Source: JBBAFM01 sp041655415 (lineage in GTDB: Bacteria; Bacillota; Clostridia; Peptostreptococcales; JAAYPU01). Taken from it: 64,000 nucleotides of DNA. Positions 36,203 to 43,915 of this stretch are shown here, piece after piece (within the stretch, counting starts at the first letter, position 1; every line of letters begins with the position of its first letter). The position numbers were made by a program, and so were the translations under genes. The stretch lies in the NCBI GenBank assembly GCA_964429195.1, contig CAYSBC010000002.1, positions 1 to 64,000 on the forward strand, given 5' to 3'. Below the pieces are notes generated by a model that saw only the letters and a program-made list of their open reading frames with translations, had not been told where the DNA came from and searched no databases.

Positions 36203-36781
36203 TTAATCGATGATTATTTCGTCAAAATCATCCTCATTATCATCATTTGCTGTAAATTCCTTTTCCTTATCTTCTACACTGTCCTTCTTTGTTTCTTCTC
36301 CTCTTTTTACCGTATCTTCAAAAGCTTTTTTCATATCCGAAACGCCATTTTTAATGTTTTTTTCAAAGTCTTTATAGAGCGGGTTCAATGGATTATTATC
36401 ATTTGAAACTTTGAATCTGCATCCTGTAAGAATGACTAAAAATAGCAAGAATAGGCTTTGGGGTAGTGCAAACAAAAATATAAGGAGAACAAAAATTAAA
36501 GGCATATTGATAAAAGTCTTATGATCATTATATACTATAAAGCTTCTTTTTAATAATTTTGATAGTAGCCTTTTAAAAAAACCTTTCGCCTTTGTCAAGT
36601 CTTCCTTGTTTTTTTCTTTGCTCCCTTTAGGCTCCTTTTTTAACTTCGATTTCTTTTCTAAATAAATCAATGTGTCCAGTAAATCTTCTCCATTTTTTTC
36701 ATAGGCTTCTTTAGCCTCTGCAAAGGTTACATTCGCTTTCTCAATAATTTTTTCAATATCTTCGTATCTTTTATCAGACAT
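36203..36781 (-). CDS. DUF4342-like protein with UBA-like N-terminus and a membrane segment
   Basis: 192 residues. The N-terminal 45 residues look like a UBA/NAC-type helical domain (EKANVTFAEAKEAYEKNGED...LDTLIYLE). A lysine-rich linker and a short NMPL-containing domain typical of DUF4342 follow, running into hydrophobic stretches (about 93-121), and then an acidic C-terminal tail ending in DDNEDDFDEIIID. Function unknown. It lies ten bases upstream of the response regulator and is probably co-transcribed with the two-component system. Confidence 0.7.
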   Translation of the reverse strand: MSDKRYEDIEKIIEKANVTFAEAKEAYEKNGEDLLDTLIYLEKKSKLKKEPKGSKEKNKEDLTKAKGFFKRLLSKLLKRSFIVYNDHKTFINMPLIFVLLIFLFALPQSLFLLFLVILTGCRFKVSNDNNPLNPLYKDFEKNIKNGVSDMKKAFEDTVKRGEETKKDSVEDKEKEFTANDDNEDDFDEIIID

Positions 36782-36869
36782 TTCAACCTCTCCTTTTTTA
36801 TTTGATAAGACTATACTACACGGATATCCTTAAGGGTTGATAAAAGAAACATTAAAATTGGATTAAAAT

Positions 36870-36897
36870 GGTGCCTCTTATATCATTTGGAGGCACC
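36870..36897 (-). terminator. Terminator hairpin overlapping the stop codon of the double P-loop ATPase
   Basis: GGTGCCTC (36870-36877) and GAGGCACC (36890-36897) are perfectly complementary. The stop codon (36878-36880) lies in the loop. ATTTTAAT follows on the minus strand. Confidence 0.6.
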
Positions 36898-37954
36898 TGG
36901 ATATAATATTTTCCTTGACCTTATTGATTTCGGTAAAATTCATATTCGCTATGTAATAGCCTTCTAACACATCGTGTAATTCTTTTGCTTTTTTAATGTT
37001 GTCTAAACCTGTATCAATAAGTAAGTTCATTATTTTTCGATCTTCATTCAATAGAATATCATATTTTTCTATTTCTGTGGTATTGAGATAATTGTTCAAG
37101 TTATAGACTTGTTGATTCTTATCTTTAAATTGATCGCTAATTGTTAAACCTACATTCAAGCTTTTTATATAGACAGTTTCTATTTTTTCAGGTATTAAGG
37201 GTGCATGGAATACCTCTACATAAAGACCCCGCTCTATGGCTTCATTATAAATCCTTTTTAAAAAAGTCGATTTACCGGTACCATGATCCCCTTTTATATA
37301 ATAAACCTTTTTTGTATCTGTTAATATATGCTCCGTAAAATCGATCCAACCCCTTGGAGTATATGCACTTCCAAAGAGATGCCTTGCTTTGCCTGCAGTT
37401 TTACTGACTGAAACCTTTTTAAATATTTCTTTTATGCACTTATGAGTTAATTCATTGACTCTTCCAAAATCCATGGCTTCAGAATACCTTTCCTCTATGT
37501 CCCCATAGATGGATCTTGCCGAAGCAAAATATTTATAGGCTCTGTTAAATAATTTTCCCACTTTCTGATTTGTTTTAATAATCTCTACTTTATGGGACAA
37601 AATTTTTTCCACATCCCAATAATCCCCTAAATTGATAATTTCATCTACTACTCCAGGATTCCTAGGATCAATAATATGGGGGCTGGTACCATCGATAATG
37701 GCTATATTTAAATCTATGATCACAATTCCATCTACAGATTGATCATCTGAGGAACAATGGTGATATTCAACATCATACCCTCTTTCAAGCATTTCTTGTG
37801 CTATTTCTTTCATCATAGACGACTTGCCAACACCCGGACCACCTTTAATAATAAATATTCTATGGGCATCCTTTTCTATAATATAGTCATAATATGAATA
37901 AAAACCTCGTGAAGTATTTCCTCCAGGAAAAAATCTTCTTACTTTCCCACTCAT
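36878..37954 (-). CDS. Tandem P-loop ATPase, PRK06851-type
   Basis: 358 residues with two consecutive NTPase halves. The first has Walker A GGPGVGKSS (about residues 38-46) and a VDGIVIIDLNIAIIDGTSPH segment. The second has GDHGTGKST (about 224-232). Each half is preceded by a GG.TSRGF/YTPRGW-type strand, showing that it arose by duplication. Clostridial and bacillar homologues are of unknown role. The Walker B motifs are unclear. It stands alone between the DUF4342 gene and the dehydratase operon. Confidence 0.8.
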   Translation of the reverse strand: MSGKVRRFFPGGNTSRGFYSYYDYIIEKDAHRIFIIKGGPGVGKSSMMKEIAQEMLERGYDVEYHHCSSDDQSVDGIVIIDLNIAIIDGTSPHIIDPRNPGVVDEIINLGDYWDVEKILSHKVEIIKTNQKVGKLFNRAYKYFASARSIYGDIEERYSEAMDFGRVNELTHKCIKEIFKKVSVSKTAGKARHLFGSAYTPRGWIDFTEHILTDTKKVYYIKGDHGTGKSTFLKRIYNEAIERGLYVEVFHAPLIPEKIETVYIKSLNVGLTISDQFKDKNQQVYNLNNYLNTTEIEKYDILLNEDRKIMNLLIDTGLDNIKKAKELHDVLEGYYIANMNFTEINKVKENIISRCLQMI

Positions 37955-38050
37955 TCCTTTATCTCCTCTATCTTACTCATTCATGGTAATAACTTCTCTT
38001 TCTATTCTTATTTATTGGAGATAAATTATATGCCTTCAGTAAGCACAAAA

Positions 38051-38097
38051 TGCTCCCCTGTAAATAGCAGTCTGCCGACTGTTATTACAAGGGAGCA
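38051..38097 (-). terminator. Terminator of the dehydratase-SDR operon
   Basis: TGCTCCC (38051-38057) and GGGAGCA (38091-38097) close a long, nearly continuous stem with inner CAGTC/GACTG pairing. TTTTG follows on the minus strand, 20 bases past the SDR stop. Confidence 0.7.
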
Positions 38098-38117
38098 CGG
38101 AGGAGTGTTTTTCTTAT

Positions 38118-38885
38118 TTATTGGGCAGTCCAACCGCCATCAACGACGATAACCTGACCTGTCATATAATTAGAAGCTTCCGATGCTAAAAATACTACTG
38201 CACCACTTATTTCTTCTACAGTTCCATAACGCTTCATAGGTGTTTTACCTAATAAATTCTTCTTGATGGCTTCTGTTTCTAATTCAAGCTCATTCATTTT
38301 CGTCTTTACATAACCAGGAGATACAGCATTCACATTGATATTATATCTGGCCCATTCAAGACCTAAAGCCTTGGTCATCTGGAGAACGCCGCCTTTTGCT
38401 ACGCAATAAGGAAGAACTTGTTTTTCTCCTACCAATCCAAGTATAGAAGAAATATTGATTATCTTACCTTTGTTCTGCTTTATCATGATCTTACCAAAGG
38501 CTTGGGCTGAAAAGAATACACTTTTGAGGTCCAAGTCAATAATTCTGTCCCAATCAGTCTCGGTAAGCTCCTCAGCTTTTTTAGTGATGCTGGAGCCTGC
38601 ATTATTGACTAAGATATCAACCCTTGAAAACCTCTCTAAGGTCTTGTCTACTAAATTGTCAATGTCTGATTGTATCGTCAAATCTGCTGCAGCAGCTAAT
38701 GTATCTACCTCGTAATCCTTCTTTATTTCATCAGCAACCACATTGCAATCCTCTTGGCTTCTGCTGACGATGACAACATGTGCACCTGCCTTAGCTAAAT
38801 CAATAGCCATTTGCTTCCCTAGTCCTTTAGTGGAGCCTGTAACAACAGCAATTTTGCCTGTTAAATCCATTATATTTTCCTTCAA
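38118..38885 (-). CDS. SDR family NAD(P)-dependent oxidoreductase
   Basis: A 255-residue classical short-chain dehydrogenase. Cofactor motif TGSTKGLGKQMA, NNAGSS, catalytic-type Ser in ISSILG, Y-x3-K in YCVAKGG, and the C-terminal PG and GQVIVVDGG. It most resembles FabG/gluconate-dehydrogenase-like 3-oxoacyl or polyol reductases, but the substrate cannot be read. The start is a TTG with AAAGGAGG lying in the last codons of the dehydratase gene, whose stop is two bases away, so the two are translationally coupled. By context it could oxidise or reduce a hydroxyacyl intermediate of the same pathway. Confidence 0.93.
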   Translation of the reverse strand: MKENIMDLTGKIAVVTGSTKGLGKQMAIDLAKAGAHVVIVSRSQEDCNVVADEIKKDYEVDTLAAAADLTIQSDIDNLVDKTLERFSRVDILVNNAGSSITKKAEELTETDWDRIIDLDLKSVFFSAQAFGKIMIKQNKGKIINISSILGLVGEKQVLPYCVAKGGVLQMTKALGLEWARYNINVNAVSPGYVKTKMNELELETEAIKKNLLGKTPMKRYGTVEEISGAVVFLASEASNYMTGQVIVVDGGWTAQ

Positions 38886-38887
38886 AA

Positions 38888-40324
38888 CTAGACCTCCTTT
38901 ATACCTGCTAACTTTCTGGCTAGCTTCATCTTGTGTTCCAAATTGGCTTCTCTTACAAGCATAACCTTCATAGCCTGAGGTGATCCAGCTCCGTGCATAC
39001 TTTCTACTAAAGCAGTTCCGCCTGTCATGTTTTCAACCAGTCTTGCCATTCTTAATCTTTCCTCTGTAGGAACAGATTCTACACCCTTATAGTATTTTTC
39101 AATATAGTGTCCTAGCTCAGGATTTCTATATTCTGCTTCAAATGGAAGTGTTGCAATAAGTCCTCCAGCTAGGTCTTGGGATAAGCGACCTATTTCATAG
39201 ATAAATTTTGTAACATTGTATTTGCCTGAATTGGCTAATGCAGTGTTTACATAATAGGAGCCGCAAGGGGTCTGTGCACCTTCGCTTGAACATGCAATCG
39301 AACAAGAATACATGGTGTTAGCCAGGTGCGTCATTTCAGCAATTTTATCTTGAACATGGGATGCCTTTTCAACGCCGCTATACTTCACAAGAGAAGCAGT
39401 TGCACCAATGAGAACATCCGATACACCGACTTTACATCCCCCATAGTTTTGTCTATGGTAGCTGGCAAATCTTTCAACTAAGGCTCCTGCATATTGATAT
39501 TCCCTGAATAAAAATACTCTTTCCCAAGGTACAAATACATCCTCCAGTATCGTTAAGCACTCCCCACCAACCATTCCATATGCTGCATTTCCTTGATCGT
39601 ACTCGCAATATTTTCGCATATCATTTGTTTGTCTACCAAACATATGGATAACGCCTTCAGCATCTACAGGCAGAGCACAACATATGGCATAATCTTTGTC
39701 TTGTTCTTTCAAAGCCATCGTTGGCATGATAATCATTTCATGGGAATTAACCATACCCGTCATATGTGTCTTTGCACCTCTAATAACAATACCCTCTTCA
39801 TTTTCAGATACAACGTGAACAAAAAGGTCCGGGTCTGCTTGTTGACTTGGTCTCTTGCTTCTGTCACCCTTAACGTCTGTCATAGCTCCTGCGACCATGA
39901 GGTCATTTTCTTGTACGTATTCTAGGAATTTCTTGAATCTCTCATGATAGTTTGTACCTAATTCTTTATCAATCTCATAGGTTGTCATGTAGGTTGCATT
40001 CATAGCATCGAAGCCAACACATCTTTGATAGCATGTTCCTGTTTGTTGAGATATCATTCTTAACATTTTGACCTTTTTTATTAAATCATCAATGCTATGA
40101 TGAACATGTGTAAATCGATTGATTTTTTTACCTGTCAAATGAGATTTCACTGTCATAAGATCTTCAAATTCCGGATCATGAGCTAAATCATAAGTTACTG
40201 CAACGGAGTTAACGTGTGGTTTTGTCAATGGATGTTCCGTAACATCATCTATTTTCTCCCCATTTGCATAAATAACTGTCTTCATTGTCTTTAAACTCTC
40301 TCTATACTCAGCACCTGTTTTCAT
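38888..40324 (-). CDS. abfD-like: 4-hydroxybutyryl-CoA dehydratase-like flavo/[4Fe-4S] enzyme (4-HPA hydroxylase superfamily)
   Basis: 478 residues of the 4-hydroxyphenylacetate 3-hydroxylase/4-hydroxybutyryl-CoA dehydratase superfamily. The four cluster ligands of the Clostridium aminobutyricum dehydratase (Cys99, Cys103, His292, Cys299) have equivalents at the same spacing: Cys98 and Cys102 in TGTCYQRC, His290 and Cys297 in SYHRQNYGGC. Simple flavin monooxygenases of the superfamily lack them. The family dehydrates 4-hydroxybutyryl-CoA to crotonyl-CoA by ketyl-radical chemistry and isomerises vinylacetyl-CoA. The frame extends 32 codons upstream, but the ATG at 40324 has AAAGGAGG and starts the conserved sequence. 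Expressed from a sigma-54 promoter, with an SDR downstream. No 4-hydroxybutyrate CoA-transferase or succinate-semialdehyde genes are nearby, so the true substrate may differ. Confidence 0.85.
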   Translation of the reverse strand: MKTGAEYRESLKTMKTVIYANGEKIDDVTEHPLTKPHVNSVAVTYDLAHDPEFEDLMTVKSHLTGKKINRFTHVHHSIDDLIKKVKMLRMISQQTGTCYQRCVGFDAMNATYMTTYEIDKELGTNYHERFKKFLEYVQENDLMVAGAMTDVKGDRSKRPSQQADPDLFVHVVSENEEGIVIRGAKTHMTGMVNSHEMIIMPTMALKEQDKDYAICCALPVDAEGVIHMFGRQTNDMRKYCEYDQGNAAYGMVGGECLTILEDVFVPWERVFLFREYQYAGALVERFASYHRQNYGGCKVGVSDVLIGATASLVKYSGVEKASHVQDKIAEMTHLANTMYSCSIACSSEGAQTPCGSYYVNTALANSGKYNVTKFIYEIGRLSQDLAGGLIATLPFEAEYRNPELGHYIEKYYKGVESVPTEERLRMARLVENMTGGTALVESMHGAGSPQAMKVMLVREANLEHKMKLARKLAGIKEV

Positions 40325-40379
40325 GTTTGTTTCCTCCTTTAGATAGTCAAATAGTAATTTGTATTTACTTTTCTTGTAG

Positions 40380-40396
40380 TGCAATTTTTGTGCCAA
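40380..40396 (-). promoter_or_regulatory. Sigma-54 (-24/-12) promoter of the dehydratase-SDR operon
   Basis: On the minus strand, TTGGCAC (40396-40390), five A, TTGCA (40384-40380). This fits the YTGGCAC-N5-TTGCW consensus at every fixed position and spacing. The predicted start is about 45 bases upstream of the dehydratase ATG. Confidence 0.85.
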
Positions 40397-40506
40397 TGTA
40401 TTAAAATGTTTTTGACACATTATTTAATTTTAAAAAAGCCTGATATTCCAACGTTCGTTTATTTTTACTATTTTCTTAAGAAGAAATTTTGACCTTTTTC
40501 TTGTAA

Positions 40507-40540
40507 ACATGTATACTTCATGTTACTTTACATGTATACT
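40507..40540. promoter_or_regulatory. Direct-repeat upstream activator site
   Basis: ACATGTATACT occurs twice, at 40507-40517 and 40530-40540. The copies are 23 bases apart (about two helical turns), 110-160 bases upstream of the sigma-54 promoter and 44-77 bases before the activator gene. Spacing and position suit an enhancer for the divergent EBP and for its autoregulation. Confidence 0.6.
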
Positions 40541-40583
40541 ATAAACATTAAAGATTCAATATTTTTTGTAAAAGGAGAGTTGT

Positions 40584-42551
40584 ATGTTTTCTAAGAAAGA
40601 ACGTTCCATTATAAGAGACTCCTGGAATAAATTCTTCAAGCTTGATCTTACTGAAAATTTAGAAGTCAGGCAAGATATTCTCGACTCATGGACAAGGTGT
40701 AGCCAGGCCATGGTCCCTTACGATTTAGAAGAATTGCCTTCGATAACTCAATCAGAAACTAACCGGCTTATCGCGGAAAATAAGGAATTAATTGATATCG
40801 TAACGCCCTACATTATGAATATTTATGATATTTTAAAGGGTTCCGAATGCGCTGTATGGTTTTGTAATGAAAATGGTATAGTCTTAAATTCTATTTGTGA
40901 TGACCTTTTATTAAAAAAGGTGCCCTCTATGGCAGCATTATTAGGTACTGATTTTCATGAATTGTCCTATGGGACTAATGCAGTAGGTACTTGCCTTTAC
41001 TTGGATAAGTCTTTCCACCTTCAAGCCGAAGAACATTACAATATGATTTCTCATGAATGGGTATGCTCCGCATCCCCTATCCATAATGAGAATAAAGAAA
41101 TTATTGGATGCATCAATATCGCAACTCTATCACGAAGCATGAATGCTTACTCACCAGGCATGGTTACGGCTTTTGCTACTGCTATAGAGAAACAGTTTAT
41201 ACTAGAGAATTCCTGGAAAGAACAGTTCCAGATGAATAATCGCCTTCATGCTACTATCAATACCTTTTCTGAAGGCATCATAACCATATCCAAAAACAAG
41301 ACAATCCTTTATATCAATAATCTTGCTAAAGATATGCTCGATTTGAATAACAAAACTCTTGTTAGTCAACAATTTGATACCTTGATTGAAACAGACTTAA
41401 ACCTTGATGGAATTTTATCCTCTAGTGTCCCCCTAAAAAATCATAATTCTCGTTTTTGGGTCGACAATAAAGAGTCTCATCTTAATGTGAATACATCCTA
41501 TTTTAAAGATAGCACGGGAGCCATCCAAGGAATGGTTATTGCTCTGACACCTTCTAAAGCCATCAAAAAAATTATAGATAGCAAAAAGTCGGCTAGAGCA
41601 ATTTATTCTTTTGAAGATATTATCGGAGACTCCTCCTTAATGAAAGAAACGATTAAACTTGCTAAAATAGCTTCCAATAGCACTTCCAGCGTTCTATTGT
41701 TAGGGGAAAGCGGTACTGGTAAAGAATTATTTGCACAGGCCATCCATAACCAAAGTAACAGAAGGCTTGGCCCTTTTATTGCTGTCAACTGTGGGGGCTT
41801 ATCCAAGAACCTTATCGAAAGCGAGCTCTTCGGCTATGAGGGTGGCTCTTTTACAGGGGCAAAAAAGGAAGGAAGTCCGGGCAAATTTGAACTGGCCGAC
41901 GGTGGCACATTGTTCTTAGACGAAATTGGGGAAATGCCTTATGACTCCCAATCCACATTATTGCGAGTTCTTCAAGATAAAGAGATCATCCGAGTTGGTG
42001 GTATAACCGGTAAAAAAGTGGATGTGCGAATCATTGCAGCTACAAATAAAAATTTAAATGAGGCTATCAAGAACAATATCTTCCGTCCGGACCTTTATTA
42101 CAGGCTCAGTGTTTTTATCAATTACATTCCACCACTCAGAAAGCGAAAGGATGATATCCTCCCCTTGTCTCATCATTTTCTCAGAAAATACAGTGACCTT
42201 ATGGAAAAGCCGATTTACGGTTTTTCATCGGAATGCATCGATTATTTACTAAGTTATAATTGGCCGGGAAATATTAGGGAACTGGAAAACATGATTGAAA
42301 GAGCTGTCAATGTCACTCAAAAAAATACAATCGAATTAAAAGATCTGGACCCAACTCTGATTATAGATGATTGGAAAACTGAAGACACCCTGCATTTAGA
42401 ATCAAAAAACTTTATTGAATTTGAACTATCGACTACTCTGCAAAAGTTTAACGGTAATATAAAAAAGACTGCAGAGTATCTGAATGTTTCTAGAAAAACT
42501 ATTTATGACCGCATACAAAGATTCAACATTGACCTAAAAAAATACAGATGA
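40584..42551 (+). CDS. Sigma-54-dependent transcriptional activator (AcoR-like: GAF, PAS, AAA+, Fis HTH)
   Basis: 655 residues. An N-terminal AcoR-like GAF region (about 60-205), a PAS-like segment (about 225-340), a sigma-54 AAA+ domain (about 350-580), and a Fis-type helix-turn-helix (about 610-650, KKTAEYLNVSRKTIYDRIQRF). Walker A is GESGTGKE near residue 374. The sigma-54 contact loop reads GSFTGA near 422 (Ser for the common Ala). Walker B is GGTLFLDEIGE, and the arginine finger region YYRLSVF. The GAF/PAS part probably senses a small molecule. AAAGGAG precedes the ATG. It is transcribed away from the dehydratase operon it presumably activates, and 72 bases ahead of the 2-hydroxyacyl-CoA dehydratase-like genes, which seem to share its transcript. 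Confidence 0.93.
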   Translation: MFSKKERSIIRDSWNKFFKLDLTENLEVRQDILDSWTRCSQAMVPYDLEELPSITQSETNRLIAENKELIDIVTPYIMNIYDILKGSECAVWFCNENGIVLNSICDDLLLKKVPSMAALLGTDFHELSYGTNAVGTCLYLDKSFHLQAEEHYNMISHEWVCSASPIHNENKEIIGCINIATLSRSMNAYSPGMVTAFATAIEKQFILENSWKEQFQMNNRLHATINTFSEGIITISKNKTILYINNLAKDMLDLNNKTLVSQQFDTLIETDLNLDGILSSSVPLKNHNSRFWVDNKESHLNVNTSYFKDSTGAIQGMVIALTPSKAIKKIIDSKKSARAIYSFEDIIGDSSLMKETIKLAKIASNSTSSVLLLGESGTGKELFAQAIHNQSNRRLGPFIAVNCGGLSKNLIESELFGYEGGSFTGAKKEGSPGKFELADGGTLFLDEIGEMPYDSQSTLLRVLQDKEIIRVGGITGKKVDVRIIAATNKNLNEAIKNNIFRPDLYYRLSVFINYIPPLRKRKDDILPLSHHFLRKYSDLMEKPIYGFSSECIDYLLSYNWPGNIRELENMIERAVNVTQKNTIELKDLDPTLIIDDWKTEDTLHLESKNFIEFELSTTLQKFNGNIKKTAEYLNVSRKTIYDRIQRFNIDLKKYR

Positions 42552-42622
42552 ATCCCTTCATTTATTCTATAAAGGAGTATAATGTGAATTAACAGCAGAA
42601 ATAGCTATGCGAGGTGTGAAAA

Positions 42623-43915
42623 ATGAACTTAGCAAAATCCTATGGAAAGCTGGTAAAAAAAAGACTAAATAAACCCCAGTCAGCTTTATCCCTAATTCAA
42701 TTAGCAGCTTCATTGGAACTTATGAGGTGGTCAAAATTCCCTGATAAGACTATCCCTCCATCCTTTCGTTATCTTTACAAAACCATGTTTCAATACATTC
42801 TTGAGCCCATGCAAAACTCTGGGAAATCAGCCTTTGTTAACCTTTTCGCACCTTGTGAGATTTTACATGCCTTCAAAATATATCCCTTGTTCATTGAAGC
42901 CATGTCAAACTTCCTTGCCGGACTGTATTGTGAAGACACCTTCATTGATTTAGCTGAAAATATTGGCATTTCTGAAACCCTTTGCAGCTACCACAAAACA
43001 TTCCTTGGAGCTGCAGAAAAAGAAATACTCCCAAAACTTCAATTCTCAGTGACTACAACCATGATTTGCGATGCTAACATCAATACTTTTAAAAGGATTT
43101 CAGAAAAGCAGAATATTCCTTGCTATATCTTGGATATTCCTTATGAATATAATCAGGATACTGAGCAATATGTTAAAGAACAACTGATTGAAATGACAAA
43201 TATGATAGAGGAAATCACTCACACAAAGTTTGATCTTGACCAATTGAGGGAAGTACTCACTCTAGAAAACGAAACAAAAAAATACATAAAAGATTCTTTA
43301 AGTCTTCTTTCAACACGTCATTATCCAAGCCTTATAACCTTAGAAATGGCCAAGCTCATGTTAACCCATTCCGGTATAGGTAGAAAAGAAAGTCTGGATT
43401 TCTTTAAAATGTATCATCAAGAGCTTACAAATGCTCCTGCAAAAAAAGGGCCTTCAGTGCTTTGGGTCCATACCATACCCACCTACGAGGAAACCATAAG
43501 ACAGCTCTTTAACTTAAGTCCGGAATATAATTTTTTAGGTATGGATATTAATTATGATTACATGGAAATGTTGGATGTGAATGACCCTTTTAAAGCTATT
43601 GCAAGAAAATTATTAAAGAATGCTTATAATGGTGATATCTCTTATAGAATTAATTCCTTGCTGAAACTCATTGAAATGACGAAAACAGATGGCGTCATCA
43701 ACCTATGTCAATGGGGATGCAAACAATCCATCGGTACCATCCATCTTTTAAAAGAGGCTTTAAAGAATAAAAACATTCCTTATCTTCCTATTGATGGTGA
43801 TGGTGCTGACAGAAGAAACACCCCTTCCGGTCAAATCAGAACAAGAGTTGAAGCCTTTCTTGAAATTTTAAATACCCAATACAAGGAGAAAAAAAATGAT
43901 TGGTTATGTGTGTAA
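42623..43915 (+). CDS. 2-hydroxyacyl-CoA dehydratase D-component / double-cubane cluster protein family
   Basis: 430 residues of the HgdB/HadBC-like family. Family marks: APCEILHAF (Cys78), TLCSYHK (Cys121), TTMICDAN (Cys149), LCQWGCKQS (Cys362 and Cys366), then IDGDGADRRNTPSGQIRTR and EAFLE. Cys103 and Cys167 are additional. Ordinary dehydratase subunits bind one [4Fe-4S] cluster with three Cys. The extra Cys in CQWGC, with Cys103, would allow a six-Cys site like the [8Fe-9S] double cubane of the DCCP branch; this is my inference. Such proteins catalyse ATP-driven low-potential reductions or dehydrations and need an activase, which the next gene supplies. GAGGTG precedes the ATG. It overlaps the next gene by 20 bases. 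Confidence 0.85.
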   Translation: MNLAKSYGKLVKKRLNKPQSALSLIQLAASLELMRWSKFPDKTIPPSFRYLYKTMFQYILEPMQNSGKSAFVNLFAPCEILHAFKIYPLFIEAMSNFLAGLYCEDTFIDLAENIGISETLCSYHKTFLGAAEKEILPKLQFSVTTTMICDANINTFKRISEKQNIPCYILDIPYEYNQDTEQYVKEQLIEMTNMIEEITHTKFDLDQLREVLTLENETKKYIKDSLSLLSTRHYPSLITLEMAKLMLTHSGIGRKESLDFFKMYHQELTNAPAKKGPSVLWVHTIPTYEETIRQLFNLSPEYNFLGMDINYDYMEMLDVNDPFKAIARKLLKNAYNGDISYRINSLLKLIEMTKTDGVINLCQWGCKQSIGTIHLLKEALKNKNIPYLPIDGDGADRRNTPSGQIRTRVEAFLEILNTQYKEKKNDWLCV

